Source: Lottia gigantea (Eukaryota > Mollusca > Gastropoda > Lottiidae). From it: a DNA stretch of 64,000 nt. The translations under genes were made by a program, and so were the position numbers. The stretch is from assembly GCF_000327385.1 (NCBI RefSeq), contig NW_008709815.1, positions 492,267 to 556,266 on the forward strand. The letters are read 5' to 3'. Shown here piece after piece: positions 35,296 to 47,340 of this stretch (the stretch's first letter is position 1; each line of letters starts with the position of its first letter). The notes beneath the pieces were generated by a model. It was not told the origin of the DNA. It did no database searches and worked only from the letters and a program-made list of their open reading frames with translations.

Positions 35296-36195
35296 CTGAA
35301 AATATACAATTTGTATTTTACAAATGTCAATTTTTATTAAGTCCGAAAAAATAAGTAAAAAAAATAATAAAAAAACATAATAGTAGTTCTTCTATAAGCT
35401 TATATTATCTGTATATATTTATTTATCTTACAAAAATATACATAATTTTCAAAATTATACACAAATTTTACAAAACTGCAAACCACTAAATAGTACAAAA
35501 TTGGTACAGACTTGTAAAAACAACATTATTAAGTTCAACCAAGTAAACTGAAGAACCATTACTTTGACCTAGGCACTCCACTGTAATTAAAAAGCCTTAT
35601 TTAACTTCCCTACATCACAAAAACTACCTTCATAATTATTTTCTGATGAAATAATTCTCAGTGTTACAGAAAAATATCAGGTTAATGTGATATTTAAACA
35701 GAACTTGTGCCCAACTTGAAACATTGATTTTAAAACAAAACAATCATTATTTAGAAAACTGCATAAAATGTTGTTTTAATGTTAACACTAGCCAACTTTG
35801 TTGATAATAGGACGCCAATATCTACATCTAAAATCAGAACTCTCAAAAAATGAAACTAAAGGTCTAATTAAAATTACAGTAACGACATTACAATTCCTGA
35901 TTGATTCAAATTATGTTTAAAATGTTCCAACATCATGTTTTTTTTTCAATTAATTTTCAAATATTTTAACACCAAAATTTTACCCTAGACATCTCCTACC
36001 CCTTGATTTTGTTTCTTACTACATTAATATAATTAATTATTATAAATTAATATACTTCATAAATCTTCACATATTTCCCGAAAAAAAGATCCACACTCTG
36101 GTCTGTTTCTTTGAACACTAAATATCAACATCAAAATTGTTCTAAAATTTAACTTTAATATTCATCCTGCTTAGACTCTAATTTACAGTGCCTAC

Positions 36196-36276
36196 CTTCA
36201 TCAAAATTTCCACTTTCATCAAACTCATGAAGTTAAAAACACAGTAAGCTAGCCAGATAATTTGACAAGGTTCCAT
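36196..36276 (-). other. Possible upstream HMGCR exon, in frame
   Basis: An ATG in good context (CAACATGG) at 36276 opens 27 codons, MEPCQIIWLAYCVFNFMSLM and onward, up to a GAAG|GTAGG donor at 36196. Splicing to 35295 keeps the frame into HMGCR and would add 38 residues, including a hydrophobic stretch. An in-frame TAA lies upstream. It could equally be a 5' UTR exon whose open frame is chance. Confidence 0.4.
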
Positions 36277-36299
36277 GTTGACAGTCTGACTTCTTTCAC

Positions 36300-38882
36300 A
36301 AAAAGTGATTTTAAAGCAAGGGATGGTCACAGATTATCCTTCTGATCTGCCCCAATAATTAATAATTAGTCCAGATAATCCAAATTAGTCAATTACTGAT
36401 ACAATTGCTAATTTATTATAATTTGGTACACAAATGGTACCGGTCATTAATTCAATTCCCATCCTCTCTAACACGATGTCAAAACGTGAAAACAAAACAA
36501 TCATTCAGAAGATGTGTAGGCCTAATAGGCTAGTTAAGATCTACTGGATACTTTATTACTACTGGTGGTATGTAGCTCTATGTAGGTCTAATTTAGTCTT
36601 TGTCTTGTTATCATTTTGAGTTTTTGTCAACGATGCTAAAGTTCAATTTGATTGCAGGAACTGCTCAAAGGGGCAAAAAAGTATTTGCAAAATATCTGCC
36701 CGATTTGATTTTTTATCAAGAAATATATATCATTCATTCATGCACTGTCTCATCTGAATTTTCAGGCTTATGGAATTTCGGTTGCTGGTGATGATCTCGA
36801 GATTGAGACACTGAGTGGTTAGGCCTATACTATAGGTCAAAAGTATGAAGAATGACATCTCAAAGTGAGAAAGAAAATAGGAAGGCTCTGAGAGAAAATC
36901 AATCAAAATCCAGGTTCAAGACTTATTCAGAGATGACAGGTATAAAATGAACGTTAGGCCTAGTCGTCATTGTTGTAAATAAATCAGGAAAACAGGGACA
37001 GGGTCAGGATTATGATTTGGTGTCCAGTCAAGCCTACCGGTAGGCCTACTTACTAAATCTAGAATGGCACTAAGAGATTATGTTGTTTCTTCTGTGAATC
37101 TTCATATCTACTACTCAGTTGAGTTCGATTTTGGTCACCAAGAGTTCAAAGTGAAAGAAAATCATTTTTAACAACGTGTGTCCAAACAGTTTTCATAACC
37201 GTAATTTATTTTTAGAAAATCACTCAGGTCTATGCGGAGCTAGAAACAAAAGCAAAATAGCCACTCAAAATGGTTTCGTAAAATTCATAGAAAAACATTC
37301 TCTGTAGAAATAATTTCAAGACAATGCTTAAAAATCAATTAATTTAAAAGTTTAACATTTTACTGTGCCTAAAATACATTCACAGAATGTCCAATGAAGG
37401 CAATCTATTTTTAGAAACAAAAGGTGTGTCCCATGATACTATTTTTAGAATTCAGTAGACATTCGAATTTAAATATGTAAATCATGTATCTTCAGTTAGT
37501 TCTCAACCAAAATTATGATTTATTGGGATAAATAGGTAATTATTTTTACTTAAGTATTCGTTAATTCGGTGAATGGCGATGGCAATTAAACTTCTGCTGA
37601 AATTATCCAAATAAATTATTTGCGTAAACTGTCGTCTGCACTTTTTCGGTACAAAAGAGTCAATAACCCGACAGACGTTGTTCTACATTTAATAACAAAA
37701 AGATAAGAAGAGTTATTATGAAATAACACTTTAAATTACCTTTTGAGATTCCAATTTCAAAGAATTTTATGTGAAAAATATTCAAAATTTCTCCCCTGTT
37801 ACCATGTAGAGTGAGTGGTTAATTCATTTATTGTGCCGGTATGGTTCGAGTCGTCAGCTGATATTTAACAAGACATTCTGATTGGTTTATACTTGTATAA
37901 GGTCACTAAGAGAATAGTAGAGTATTTCTGTACTTAACCCTGGGCTGATAGACGCAATAATTTCAATAAATGACATCACACCACGCGCACAGGTTGGATG
38001 ATTCAAAAAACAAATAAACAATGTCGATAATTTAAATTATTGAAATTGATATCCACCCCACCCTTTAAATCCACGACTTGTAAAATGATCTAAGAACCAG
38101 CATTGTCTTAAAGCCAGTAGGCGTAGATGATCAAATGAAAAAAGTCGAACAAAAGTGGTGGTAGTGGGATTAGACCTCCCCCCTCCCCCGAAAAATATAT
38201 TTAGTATAAGGTGTAAATTATTTAAGCGGGTTAAACCTAAGATTATCAGGGGAAAGGCCAACGTTACAATAAAATCATAACATGAGAGGGGAGGTGGACT
38301 GAAAATTGAAGTAGGCCTATGGGTCCAGAAGCAAGATTTTCAGAGATAAAACTTACACTTGTGTCCCTACATTATTTATTGTATATGGACCTATTGAACA
38401 GTCGAACAGAGAAATATAAAAGGTTATCTTTACACAAAAAATTTAAAAATTTTTAAAGATCAGCCTATATTATACCGATTCCCTAGGGAATATAAAGGCG
38501 TCATGACTGTAGACACGTACACAAAATCACAAGGACTATAAAGTTGAGAAAGGGGACCAAATTGAAATAGACCTATGTAAACATCTAATTCCACCAAGTC
38601 CCTGTCTCCCCTACACCCAATACCCATTTTTAGACATTAGTTTATTTGTATATAACGAATTTTTCAGAACAGTTTGCAATAAAGATAAGATGTATAGTGA
38701 TTATATAACATAATGGGTATAAACCCACATTCGATATATCTTTCAGACGCAAACCTTAAAGGAACAAATTCTCCAATTTAATTAGGGTCTTGAATACATG
38801 TAAGAAGTCTTCAAAAGTACTACACGCGTAATCCCTTCAGAAATACCTCTAAATTCATGGATTTAAAGGTTCAAATTTCGAC
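36300..38882. other. Gene-poor region upstream of HMGCR
   Basis: No coding exon supported. It holds a cluster of possible sterol-promoter motifs at 37880-37984. Otherwise AT-rich sequence without a recognised repeat. Confidence 0.45.
37880..37984 (-). promoter_or_regulatory. Candidate sterol-type promoter motifs
   Basis: GATTGG (inverted CCAAT box) at about 37880, TGACATCA (one off the CRE TGACGTCA) at 37971-37978, and ATCACACCAC at 37975-37984, one mismatch from the SREBP site ATCACCCCAC. Vertebrate HMGCR promoters combine SRE, CCAAT and CRE sites. The distance to the gene (1.7-2.7 kb) and lack of a proven first exon keep this tentative. Confidence 0.25.
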
Positions 38883-38890
38883 GGTGAGCT

Positions 38891-39034
38891 CAGTGGCGGA
38901 GCCAAATGGTGAACTGAGGAGGCAGCCCCACCCCCTCGCAGCCCCGAAAGCAAGTTTTTCTGGCAAAAATATAACCAGGTTAGAAATCTCTCCTCCCCCC
39001 CTTTTTGTAGGACGTAAACCTGGTTCCGCCAGTG
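38891..39034 (+). mobile_element. hAT-type MITE with 8-bp target duplication
   Basis: Ends CAGTGGCGGAGCCA and TGGTTCCGCCAGTG; flanks GGTGAGCT (38883-38890) and TGTGAGCT (39035-39042), one mismatch. Inside are GCAGCCCC and GCCCCGAAAGCAAG, shared with 15594-15754 and 56240-56337. 144 bp, non-coding. Confidence 0.88.
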
Positions 39035-39082
39035 TGTGAGCTGCACTATTAGCTTAGCCAAAAAAAAAAAAAATCTGGTTTC

Positions 39083-39131
39083 TAAGACTTTGCTACGGTT
39101 GGTCAAACGGATGTCTAATCTGTCCATTAAA
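39083..39131 (-). mobile_element. MITE family B, end fragment
   Basis: GGTTGGTCAAACGGATG and TCTGTCCATTAAAG match the right end of the copy at 58439-58749. Only the end is left. Confidence 0.6.
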
Positions 39132-39134
39132 GCA

Positions 39135-42100
39135 TGTTTCCGACCGAATAACGTTGGTAACAGATCGTAGTAGTAAATTCTCGTTTTCATATGTTGATAC
39201 CGGTATATAAATTGCTGAGTCGATGAAAATAATAACTAATTTTCATAATTATAATTCATTAAAAATTGATCTATTTATTGCCTATTTCATGGACTAATTG
39301 ACTGGGGACCAGGATGGACAGAGCAAAACATTGGTTGATGGAAAATGCCTTTTTGAACAGCTGGCCTAATTTGCAAAAACAGCTATAATAATTTTAATGT
39401 TTCTTTAGCGCTTTTTCGCTCTACGATTGATGTTTGAACGCTATTTAACACTAACAATTTTGTGTTTTACGCCTACATTACATAATTATTCTGGCATCCC
39501 CTTTTAAGATAAAAGGCAATATTATAAAATCTTTGGCGATCATCTTCACTTAAACATTTCTCCTATATCCAGACCCCAATTTGTATCCATTCAGCACTGG
39601 GCAATCGTAAATCGCAAACGTTCAGAATATAGAGTGTTCATTATGTATATCGGGCAGCTCAGAAAAATAAAAACATAACACTTTGCATTTCATGATAAAA
39701 CTGCTTTTGAAATTTCAAAATGTGCACTATTTCATATAAAAATCCGGAAGACAATTTTTTCTTGGAAACCTCGTTTAAGGTTGGTTTGTGTTGCAAAATA
39801 ATGACCACATTGACCATTTATTCAACTCAAGATTTTGGTAAAATTAACATAATTACTTTCGACATTTTAACAAAGTGCTGCTATTTCAAAGTGTTTAAGA
39901 ATTCAATTCTTTAAGAAAAGTTTATAATATTTATTTCATGATGAGCTCAAAAGATTATGCTCTTATTTGGCTTTGATACCTTATTGAATAACACTGAATT
40001 GAAAAGTGGCCAGCGACACATCAAAGTGTCTTAGATCCAATTGCAAGTGAAGAAGCCCAAAGAAATTAAAAGAAAAAAATATCTGTATCTGTATTTTAAT
40101 CAGATTTTTGAAAGTGTTATAGGCCTACAGAAGACTGTCGTTTACTATGTACAGTGGTGACACCAGGGGGTAACTGCATAGGGTCAAGCCCCCCCTACGG
40201 ACGGTTTGAGGAAATAAGTGTAATTGCACAATAATTTGTAAAGTAGGTCGCAATAAGTGGTGAGTTCGATCAGAAATACAGATGAGGTTCTGTTAGGCTG
40301 ATGGGAAAAGAAACCACAGGGGAGGTAATCCTGACAAATCCGTAACTGACACATCTGTTCAGTGCGGATTAACATAATATTTTACTCATTCTAGACTTAT
40401 TTTAAAAGGACACGAAGATAGTTTTTTTCTACACCCTACAACGATTTGACATGCCTAGTTCGATTGTCACCTCATTCTATTGCGCAAGCATTATTCATAA
40501 AAGGGATTAGGTCTCTCTCTTTTCATTCCTCATTATTTCCGCTTAAACAGCATCAAAACAGAAAGATATTTTAGCGCGTAGAATCAACGTCTGGTTCGTG
40601 AGAAATATAAAGCAAGGTCAGAATGTAAAACGAAGATTTTCTGCAGAGTGAATTACGGAGCTATTTTTTGTATGAATCAGTATAGGTTAATTTTGGCAAT
40701 GAAATATCTTCAAATCTATTGATATTTTATTTGGGAATTTTTCTTCGATTTTCTAAAACCACGAGGCATTACCCCCATGGATCAACACGAACGAGGAGTT
40801 ACAAAAGTTACAGGCCTGCTTGATGCCAAAGATACCCAACATATACCCTCTTTCCCACCCTCGTGCAACAGTGAAATTGGTCGCCTGATCGATCGTATGA
40901 TTAATTTTAAAGGTGCCCACACATCATAACGATAACCAGTTGTGTATATGATTGCGAATAATGAATGAGTACTGAACGCAATTCACAATTCAGTTGCATG
41001 AGAACTGCGTTCGAATCATATTACCGCTATTCATATTCGCAAGAATTTTGAAAGTTTATTAAAAACATGAACACAAATTCGAAAATACCCTTTTTTCGAA
41101 AGATACATCCTATAAATTTAAGAAAATCAATTCTGAGATATATATAACCCGACAAATATACCATATATACGGACGGGATATCATATCGGCATGTTTAGGA
41201 CCGGATATAAAAAGGTAATTTTGATCGAAGTTGCTCCTATTCATTTTAAAGTATCTAAATAAAGCTGAGTCCATCAAAACACTGAATATTCAACTATGAC
41301 CCTTTCCCCACACAGTACCACAATGCAGGAATATCACACGGAGCTGTATTGTGGTGCCAATGTAAATAATTCATTTTTGGAATCACTATTTATGGGTGTA
41401 AGAGACGCCAAATATTATCAACAAATATCGGACAACAACCCGAAAACAAAGAAAAATGCAGGTAAAATGCGTGAGAAAATTTCGGGCAAACCAGCCTGTC
41501 AACCAACAGGCCATCGGCCCGTACGCCTATGTCACTGGACATTCAAAGAAGATATTACTAAAAATGGTTACCTTGTACATCATGACTGCTAGACCGAATC
41601 AGTTGGACTTGAGACACCGACTGGTTACATTATTCATATATTTTATTCCCTTGAAATAATTATCTCTCGAAATTACATGATCATACGACAAAAAGTCCGA
41701 CCACACTAGCGTAATTTAAAGTCGGCTTTGTGTTGAGCTTGGTTAGAGGATTTATGTAGCACACTTTCTAGTTCACTCAGTTTCAGAGGAATCGTGATTT
41801 TATGCCAGATTGTCTCTTAAATGACATGGATATATGATTTGTATTACATATTATAAGGGAGTGGGATTAGGGCATTTATAAAAACACTCAAGTATCTAGA
41901 GTAGAGGAGAGATCTTTATTTACAAGCCCAAATCTGCGAAAGTAGGTTGGAAAGTGCAATGGCGTTGCTTTCCAGCTTATTTTGTCTGTTTTTTAATTTG
42001 ATGTATATGTGCGTTTTTACCAAATGAATTTGAATATATACAAAAAGGGAGCCCATAGTTGTGAAATAGGATCATGCACCACATTCATTTAATGATTATC

Positions 42101-44262
42101 AAAAGAGATATAGTATCAAAACATCTCAGATCCAGTGTAAAGGATCCCTTGTGGGAATTCCTTACAGAAATCAGCAATCAATAATGATAATTGTAAAGCC
42201 TTACTGGTTAAACAATGTTTAAAGACCTATGCATTGTAAAACATGGCGTGATTGAACACCCGACCACGGTTTGTAGACGTGACCACGCGGTGTATTATAG
42301 CCAATCGTTATCAGGGATAACAATAGTGGGAGGTCCTTTACACCTGTACTGTGAACAATGTATATATATATAATATGATCATAATTGGAAGTCATTGCTT
42401 TTAGGTGGTAAAACAATTTTTCTATGCATTCACACTCTGTCCTATGCACCCAATATTAGTTAAAACATCAAGAGATGTGCTCGATTTAGTTAGTTCGTAA
42501 GCAAACTAAAAATAAATTGCTCGTTATACAATTAAGTGTTAATTCACCTTATTCAATTTAATATATCAAACTTGAGGCCCACTCTGTTTTTTAACGAATT
42601 TTGTAACTTAGATCATGAAAAACCTTTTAATGGTACATTAATATTATCTCTGAAGAGTTGTTCTGAAAAGCAGGTGAGGGGGCCGAGCAAGGGCTTCAAA
42701 ATTTTCCAGGACGGAAACATTCTTTCACTGTGGAAAATGGCAAAAAAAAAAAATGAAAGTGGGGGCCAAAGTCGGGCCAGCATCTACCACTCTGTAGAAA
42801 CGCAACTACTTAAAAGGTGCCGGATCGATTATTTCTCAGCATCACCTGATGTGGTCTTTCAAAGGCAATTTCACTACGTCATCGATTGTAAATCGTTAGT
42901 TTGTTTAAGTGTTTAAATGATAAGATTAATTTCAGCAATATGCACTTTGGAACTTTCACCTCACTAAAGCCTCTATCACACATTACGATTTGTATTACCA
43001 CCAAAAGTCCATTCAAGATCATCAGATCGTGTCTGGAAATGAGCATAAGGTCCCATAATATGACAGTGTACTGTTTGAGATCAGACAGCGCTATATGATA
43101 CTGAAGAAGTCGTATTACTCTACTCAATGGTCTGAAACGTACTCATAGAAGCTTTCGGCAACTTCCTTCAGTGTCCTTACAGATTAGGGACAAGAGTTTC
43201 GTTCAGTAAAGATTCTAAGTTTCTTAGAAAAACCTCGAATTCCGATAACAATATTTGTATGTGTCTTTGATTGCTCTTGGTCATTTTTTTTCACCACAAA
43301 TGGAATGAATTGGTTTTAAATCCTTTTTTTCTGAACGATTGAGTTAATGAAGACGGTGTCCTGTGTGTAATTAGGGATATTTTTGCCAATTTTCGATGTT
43401 AAAAGGGTCCTCCTCCTCCGAACATTATAATGGACCAGGAGAAACAAAAAAAAAAAAAACAAAAAACGACGGTATCATCTCTATATACTTATGCTGGGAT
43501 CAATCCTTGTACCTTGTACGTGCGGGCAATCATCCAACTCAATACATGTATTCGACAGGCTGTGAACTTTTGTGAACTCATCAGAGTTCTAAAAGCGCAA
43601 CGTTTTATAAAATCATTCTTATCAATTCAGAATTTCAAAGATAAAACAAAATAGACTGCGTAATAAGTCTATTTGTATTTACAATCCATCTGGAACTTTG
43701 TTTTTGTCTTTATCTGAAAAGAATTTTACTGCATCTTGGGATGCAAATCATAAGTAAGCATCAAGAAATCAGTCATTTTTGATGTATCGTGTAATATTAT
43801 GTTCAATGAGATCTGGTGTTCCAAGTGGGATTTACCACTAACTTTACGATGACACAGGTTGCCTTGCGAAGATTTCATTGATTCATTTCATTCATTGGTG
43901 GGGTGGGGTGGAATCTCTGGGACCCCCAGATACTTCAAAAATGCAACGATTTAAAGTGTCTTGAGACAGGACGGAAAAAGAAATTATGATCATAAAATGG
44001 ACAAATTATTTTACTAAAAGTTTTCTTTTCGTCTTTAATGTACGTGTGTAGAAATCACTCTATGCAGTCGAAATACATATAAGGCTCAAATTATGGACAG
44101 TTTTTAGATAAACATCAGTGATGGAAAAAGCTGTTTTATCGTTATAGGTTCTGCAGGCGGTGTAACAGATCCCTCGACAGTTAGAAATCGAAAAAGTAGA
44201 CCTACCTAGAAAAATTCCCTCCTTTGTACACTGGATAACTTTGCCAGTCTCCATTAATCCAA
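39135..44262. other. Gene-poor region
   Basis: No recognised gene. One ORF with a TATA-like element is listed at 41206-41463. Short low-complexity runs occur (a TATATATA run at about 42361, A-runs near 42745 and 43450). No further mobile element could be firmly delimited. Confidence 0.4.
41206..41463 (+). other. Candidate 5' exon with TATA box, unknown product
   Basis: TATAAAAAG at 41206-41214 is followed 82 bases later by an ATG at 41296 with A at -3. The frame starts MTLSPHSTTMQEYHTELYCG and includes NSFLESLFMGVRDAKYYQQI. A GCAG|GTAAAA donor lies near 41462. Without splicing the frame runs to 41592. I recognise no family and found no partner exon, so this may be chance. Confidence 0.25.
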
Positions 44263-44265
44263 TTA

Positions 44266-44577
44266 AGGTGCAGGCACACGAGCGGTGTTGGTCGGAGACT
44301 TTTGTCGCCGATTAGAGTCTTATCTTGAGTTTCAACGACTGACACGGGCACAGTAGGAGACAAAATTCTCCAGTCGGTGTTTTCTACCTTGTCGATAATC
44401 ACGTGTGGGGCATGCAATTGAAAGGAAAATGAATCTGATTGGATGATGACGAATTGCCAAATATTTGATATTATAACACGTGTTAAACAATAATCTTGCC
44501 GTGGAAGCAGAGATTTTACTCAAGATTCGAGTCGGCGACAAATATCTCCGACCAAGACCGCTCGTGTGTCCGCACCT
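44266..44577 (+). mobile_element. Harbinger-type MITE with long inverted repeats and TTA duplication
   Basis: Left end AGGTGCAGGCACACGAGCGG continues TGTTGGTCGGAGA and TTGTCGCCGA; the right end mirrors this over about 45 bp (TCGGCGACAA, TCTCCGACCAAGACCGCTCG, TGTCCGCACCT). Flanks are TTA at 44263-44265 and 44578-44580. A 3-bp TTA duplication is typical of PIF/Harbinger. 312 bp, non-coding. Confidence 0.85.
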
Positions 44578-46030
44578 TTAGGTGCAGAAAAGTTGGACGT
44601 AAACCTCCATTTATTTTAGTAGAATCCTGCTTTTGATTGCATAAAGGGAAAAAACTCTATCAATTTCTAATATTTCAGACAACAATATAGCATGTTCATC
44701 AAGGAAATTCTTCGTGCTGTATGAAAAAATAAAGTTATGGAAATCAATTAAGTTATAAGATTTGGTTATACATGTAATTGTAATCGTTTGTGTTAGTTGC
44801 AATACCATTGCTGGGATAATGCCGGGACAGCATCTATCCTTTGCGCCCCCTTCCCTCTCCGAATCCACCACTAGCGTGAGACTAGTTTTCCTTTACAAGC
44901 CTCTTTAAGAAGTATTTCTATAATGTGTACATAGTATATGTAATATAATTGTCATCGGTCTTTCTGAATAAAACAAGTTTTTTACAATATTTACAGAAAC
45001 CTTAGACAATGGACGCTATAAATGAATGGTGCTCTTACAATGTCTACAAGTCCAGGCACAACAGAATCATGCATGGTTATTAGACCTCTTTGAAATCTCT
45101 GAAACAGACGAAATCATGATTGCTCTGAATTTGAAGGCATAATTTGCAGCACCAGTGCTAATATACACGCCACAGAACGCGAAATATTTAGGCAGTAATT
45201 CCTTTAAAAAGCCAGAAAAATGGTATGCAGACAGCTTTCGAAACATTCCATGCAGAGAAAATGACTCATTCAATGCACTGAAAAACTTCAAATCGCATCT
45301 GCCGACTCGATTCTAATTTTCTCATCAAAAAAAATCTCTCATCTGTCATTTTGAAACCTAATAAAAATCTCCCAAACCGACATTTTATCGTTAATCTTTT
45401 TCTGATAGTCAATTAACAATAAAAAGCATTTTTTATTTCTAGGTTGTCTGTCTCATCTTTTATTATATTTTTTGTTAACACAAAGTTCAAAATAATAATT
45501 GTAAATTTGAAAATAACTTAGGTTAAAAAAAAAGACTACTAGATGGAAATTGAGCCAACACAAATCAAAAGCACTTGCCATTGAAATGATTTAAAACTAT
45601 ATAATAATGTATCACTAAGCAATGGTGTATGAATGCTTGTTAATAGCGAAATGGAGTTTTACATCCCAATTTGTAACCATGGATATATTAGTTAAGTGAA
45701 ACCATTTACTATCTTCTCATTGCCTAGATTAATTTTTGGCAAGAACAAAATATGATTAAAAAATCTTATCAATAAGAATTTACGCCTAATTGGAAAAACC
45801 TGACGAGGATCAAAGTTGGAGTTTATACTTAAACACCTGTACCTCAAAACTTTGTTTTTCCTTTGAATGAATATAGACAACAATTTTCGAATATAAGAAT
45901 TCGTTTTTCGTTTTAAAATGATGTTCGCCTTTTCTTTATTAGCCTATAATAATAATGATATAAATATGCATTTTGACAAGGAACAATTTGAATATTTTAA
46001 TCGACATGTACGAATGGGGTGTATTGCACT

Positions 46031-46112
46031 GATGGGATGACTCCGTCGGTAGCGAATTAGATTGCCGTCTGAAAGGCGAATAGGTCCCATAGGATCGAAG
46101 AAAAGTTGAGCC
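46031..46112 (+). mobile_element. tRNA-like SINE head, relic
   Basis: GGGATGACTCCGTCGGTAGC followed by ATTGCCGTCTGAAAGGCGAA resembles the D-arm/A-box and anticodon arm of a tRNA-derived SINE. The expected B box is degenerate (AGGATCGAAG). It is not a working tRNA gene. Confidence 0.35.
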
Positions 46113-47088
46113 TATGTCCATAATGTCGACTCTTATCTCATTTGAACTAAATTTTAATTTCCCCATGCGAAGGTTGCACTAATCTCCAAGATTGAATGAA
46201 AGATCGTACAATTCTAATTTGCCAGAAAAATACCATCTCGAATTTGTTACAGTGTCGGTGTACAGAGTATAGCATTTGTTAAACTTGTAATCTTAGCGAA
46301 AAAAACGAACCATGTCAACATGTTAGAAAATAGTAAATTACAGTCGAGTTAAGGGAAGCAGACGAACTCAGATCACGTGATTCCTTCTCTAATCCTACGA
46401 TTTTCACGAGGAACGGACAACCGTTAAACCATTGTGTCTTTATCGGTTAAAACCGGATTGAATTCAACAAAAAGTGAGTATTTTTTTTCAATTTTTAGTC
46501 TTTCTACCTATTTGAATGGATTTCAGCCAACAAAATATTCTTGAATATGTTTTTGATGAAACTGTGTTCTCTTGGCTTACGGGGAGTTAGAATTCCTTCC
46601 AATATGATGAATTTACTTTTTTGAGATAATGAATTTGAAAATTATTATCATTGATTTATTCCCCTTCCAAGAATATGGGCAAAATGGGAACTGGTAGGCC
46701 TACTGGTATATCAGAATCTCACAAGAATTATTCTGAATTTCACGATAAAACTTTTTCAAATAGCAGAATGTCTTATACAACTCCGGTTGCCCACATCTTA
46801 ATGTAACCCAAACGTATAATCAATTTTCAGTTGGCACTTATTACACTAAAGTACTAATGTGGTAATTGGTAGGCCTATATTTTACCACTTTTGCATGCAT
46901 TTGGTATTGATTGAATTTTTATTCGGTCATAACCGTTTTACAGAAATTATGTCAACCCGTACCAAGAGATTTGAAGTAAACGTTCTAAACAATGGTTACT
47001 GATTCGGCATTTTATCAGCTTCAAATTATCCAGAGGAATAAAGAATCAATTGTTTTTTAACCTGCAAAAAAGATATAGTGAAGATAGG

Positions 47089-47340
47089 CTAGGTACCCTC
47101 ATAATTAATTATACAACAATCCGTTGCAGGCCCATAGCCAGACTTGATTGTACAGGCAAGTAATATATCCGGAGATGCAAAAGGTTCTAACAACGGGCCT
47201 GATTCGTTGTATCGTATTGTGAAGAAAGGTACTCCCATGGTCATCATTGTAACGATAGCAGTTCCCACCAAATTTTTGTGGAGAAATCTTGTTCCTGGGT
47301 ACAGCATGTCTATCAGTGTACAGATTGGTATTTTGTCAGC
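47089..47340 (-). other. Exon-like ORF of unknown identity, possible terminal exon
   Basis: A GCAATTTCAG acceptor ends at 47341. The exon then reads ADKIPICTLIDMLYPGTRFL, goes through a hydrophobic stretch VGTAIVTMMTMGVPFFTI and ends NYEGT with TAG at 47091-47089; 83 codons, phase 0. The composition looks coding (a plausible membrane segment, two Cys near the end) but I recognise no family and see no neighbouring exon. A piece of a decayed gene or repeat is possible. Confidence 0.3.

Noticed and set aside
46031-46112. Functional tRNA gene
   Set aside because: The T-arm/B box is degenerate and no full cloverleaf can be drawn; treated as a SINE relic.
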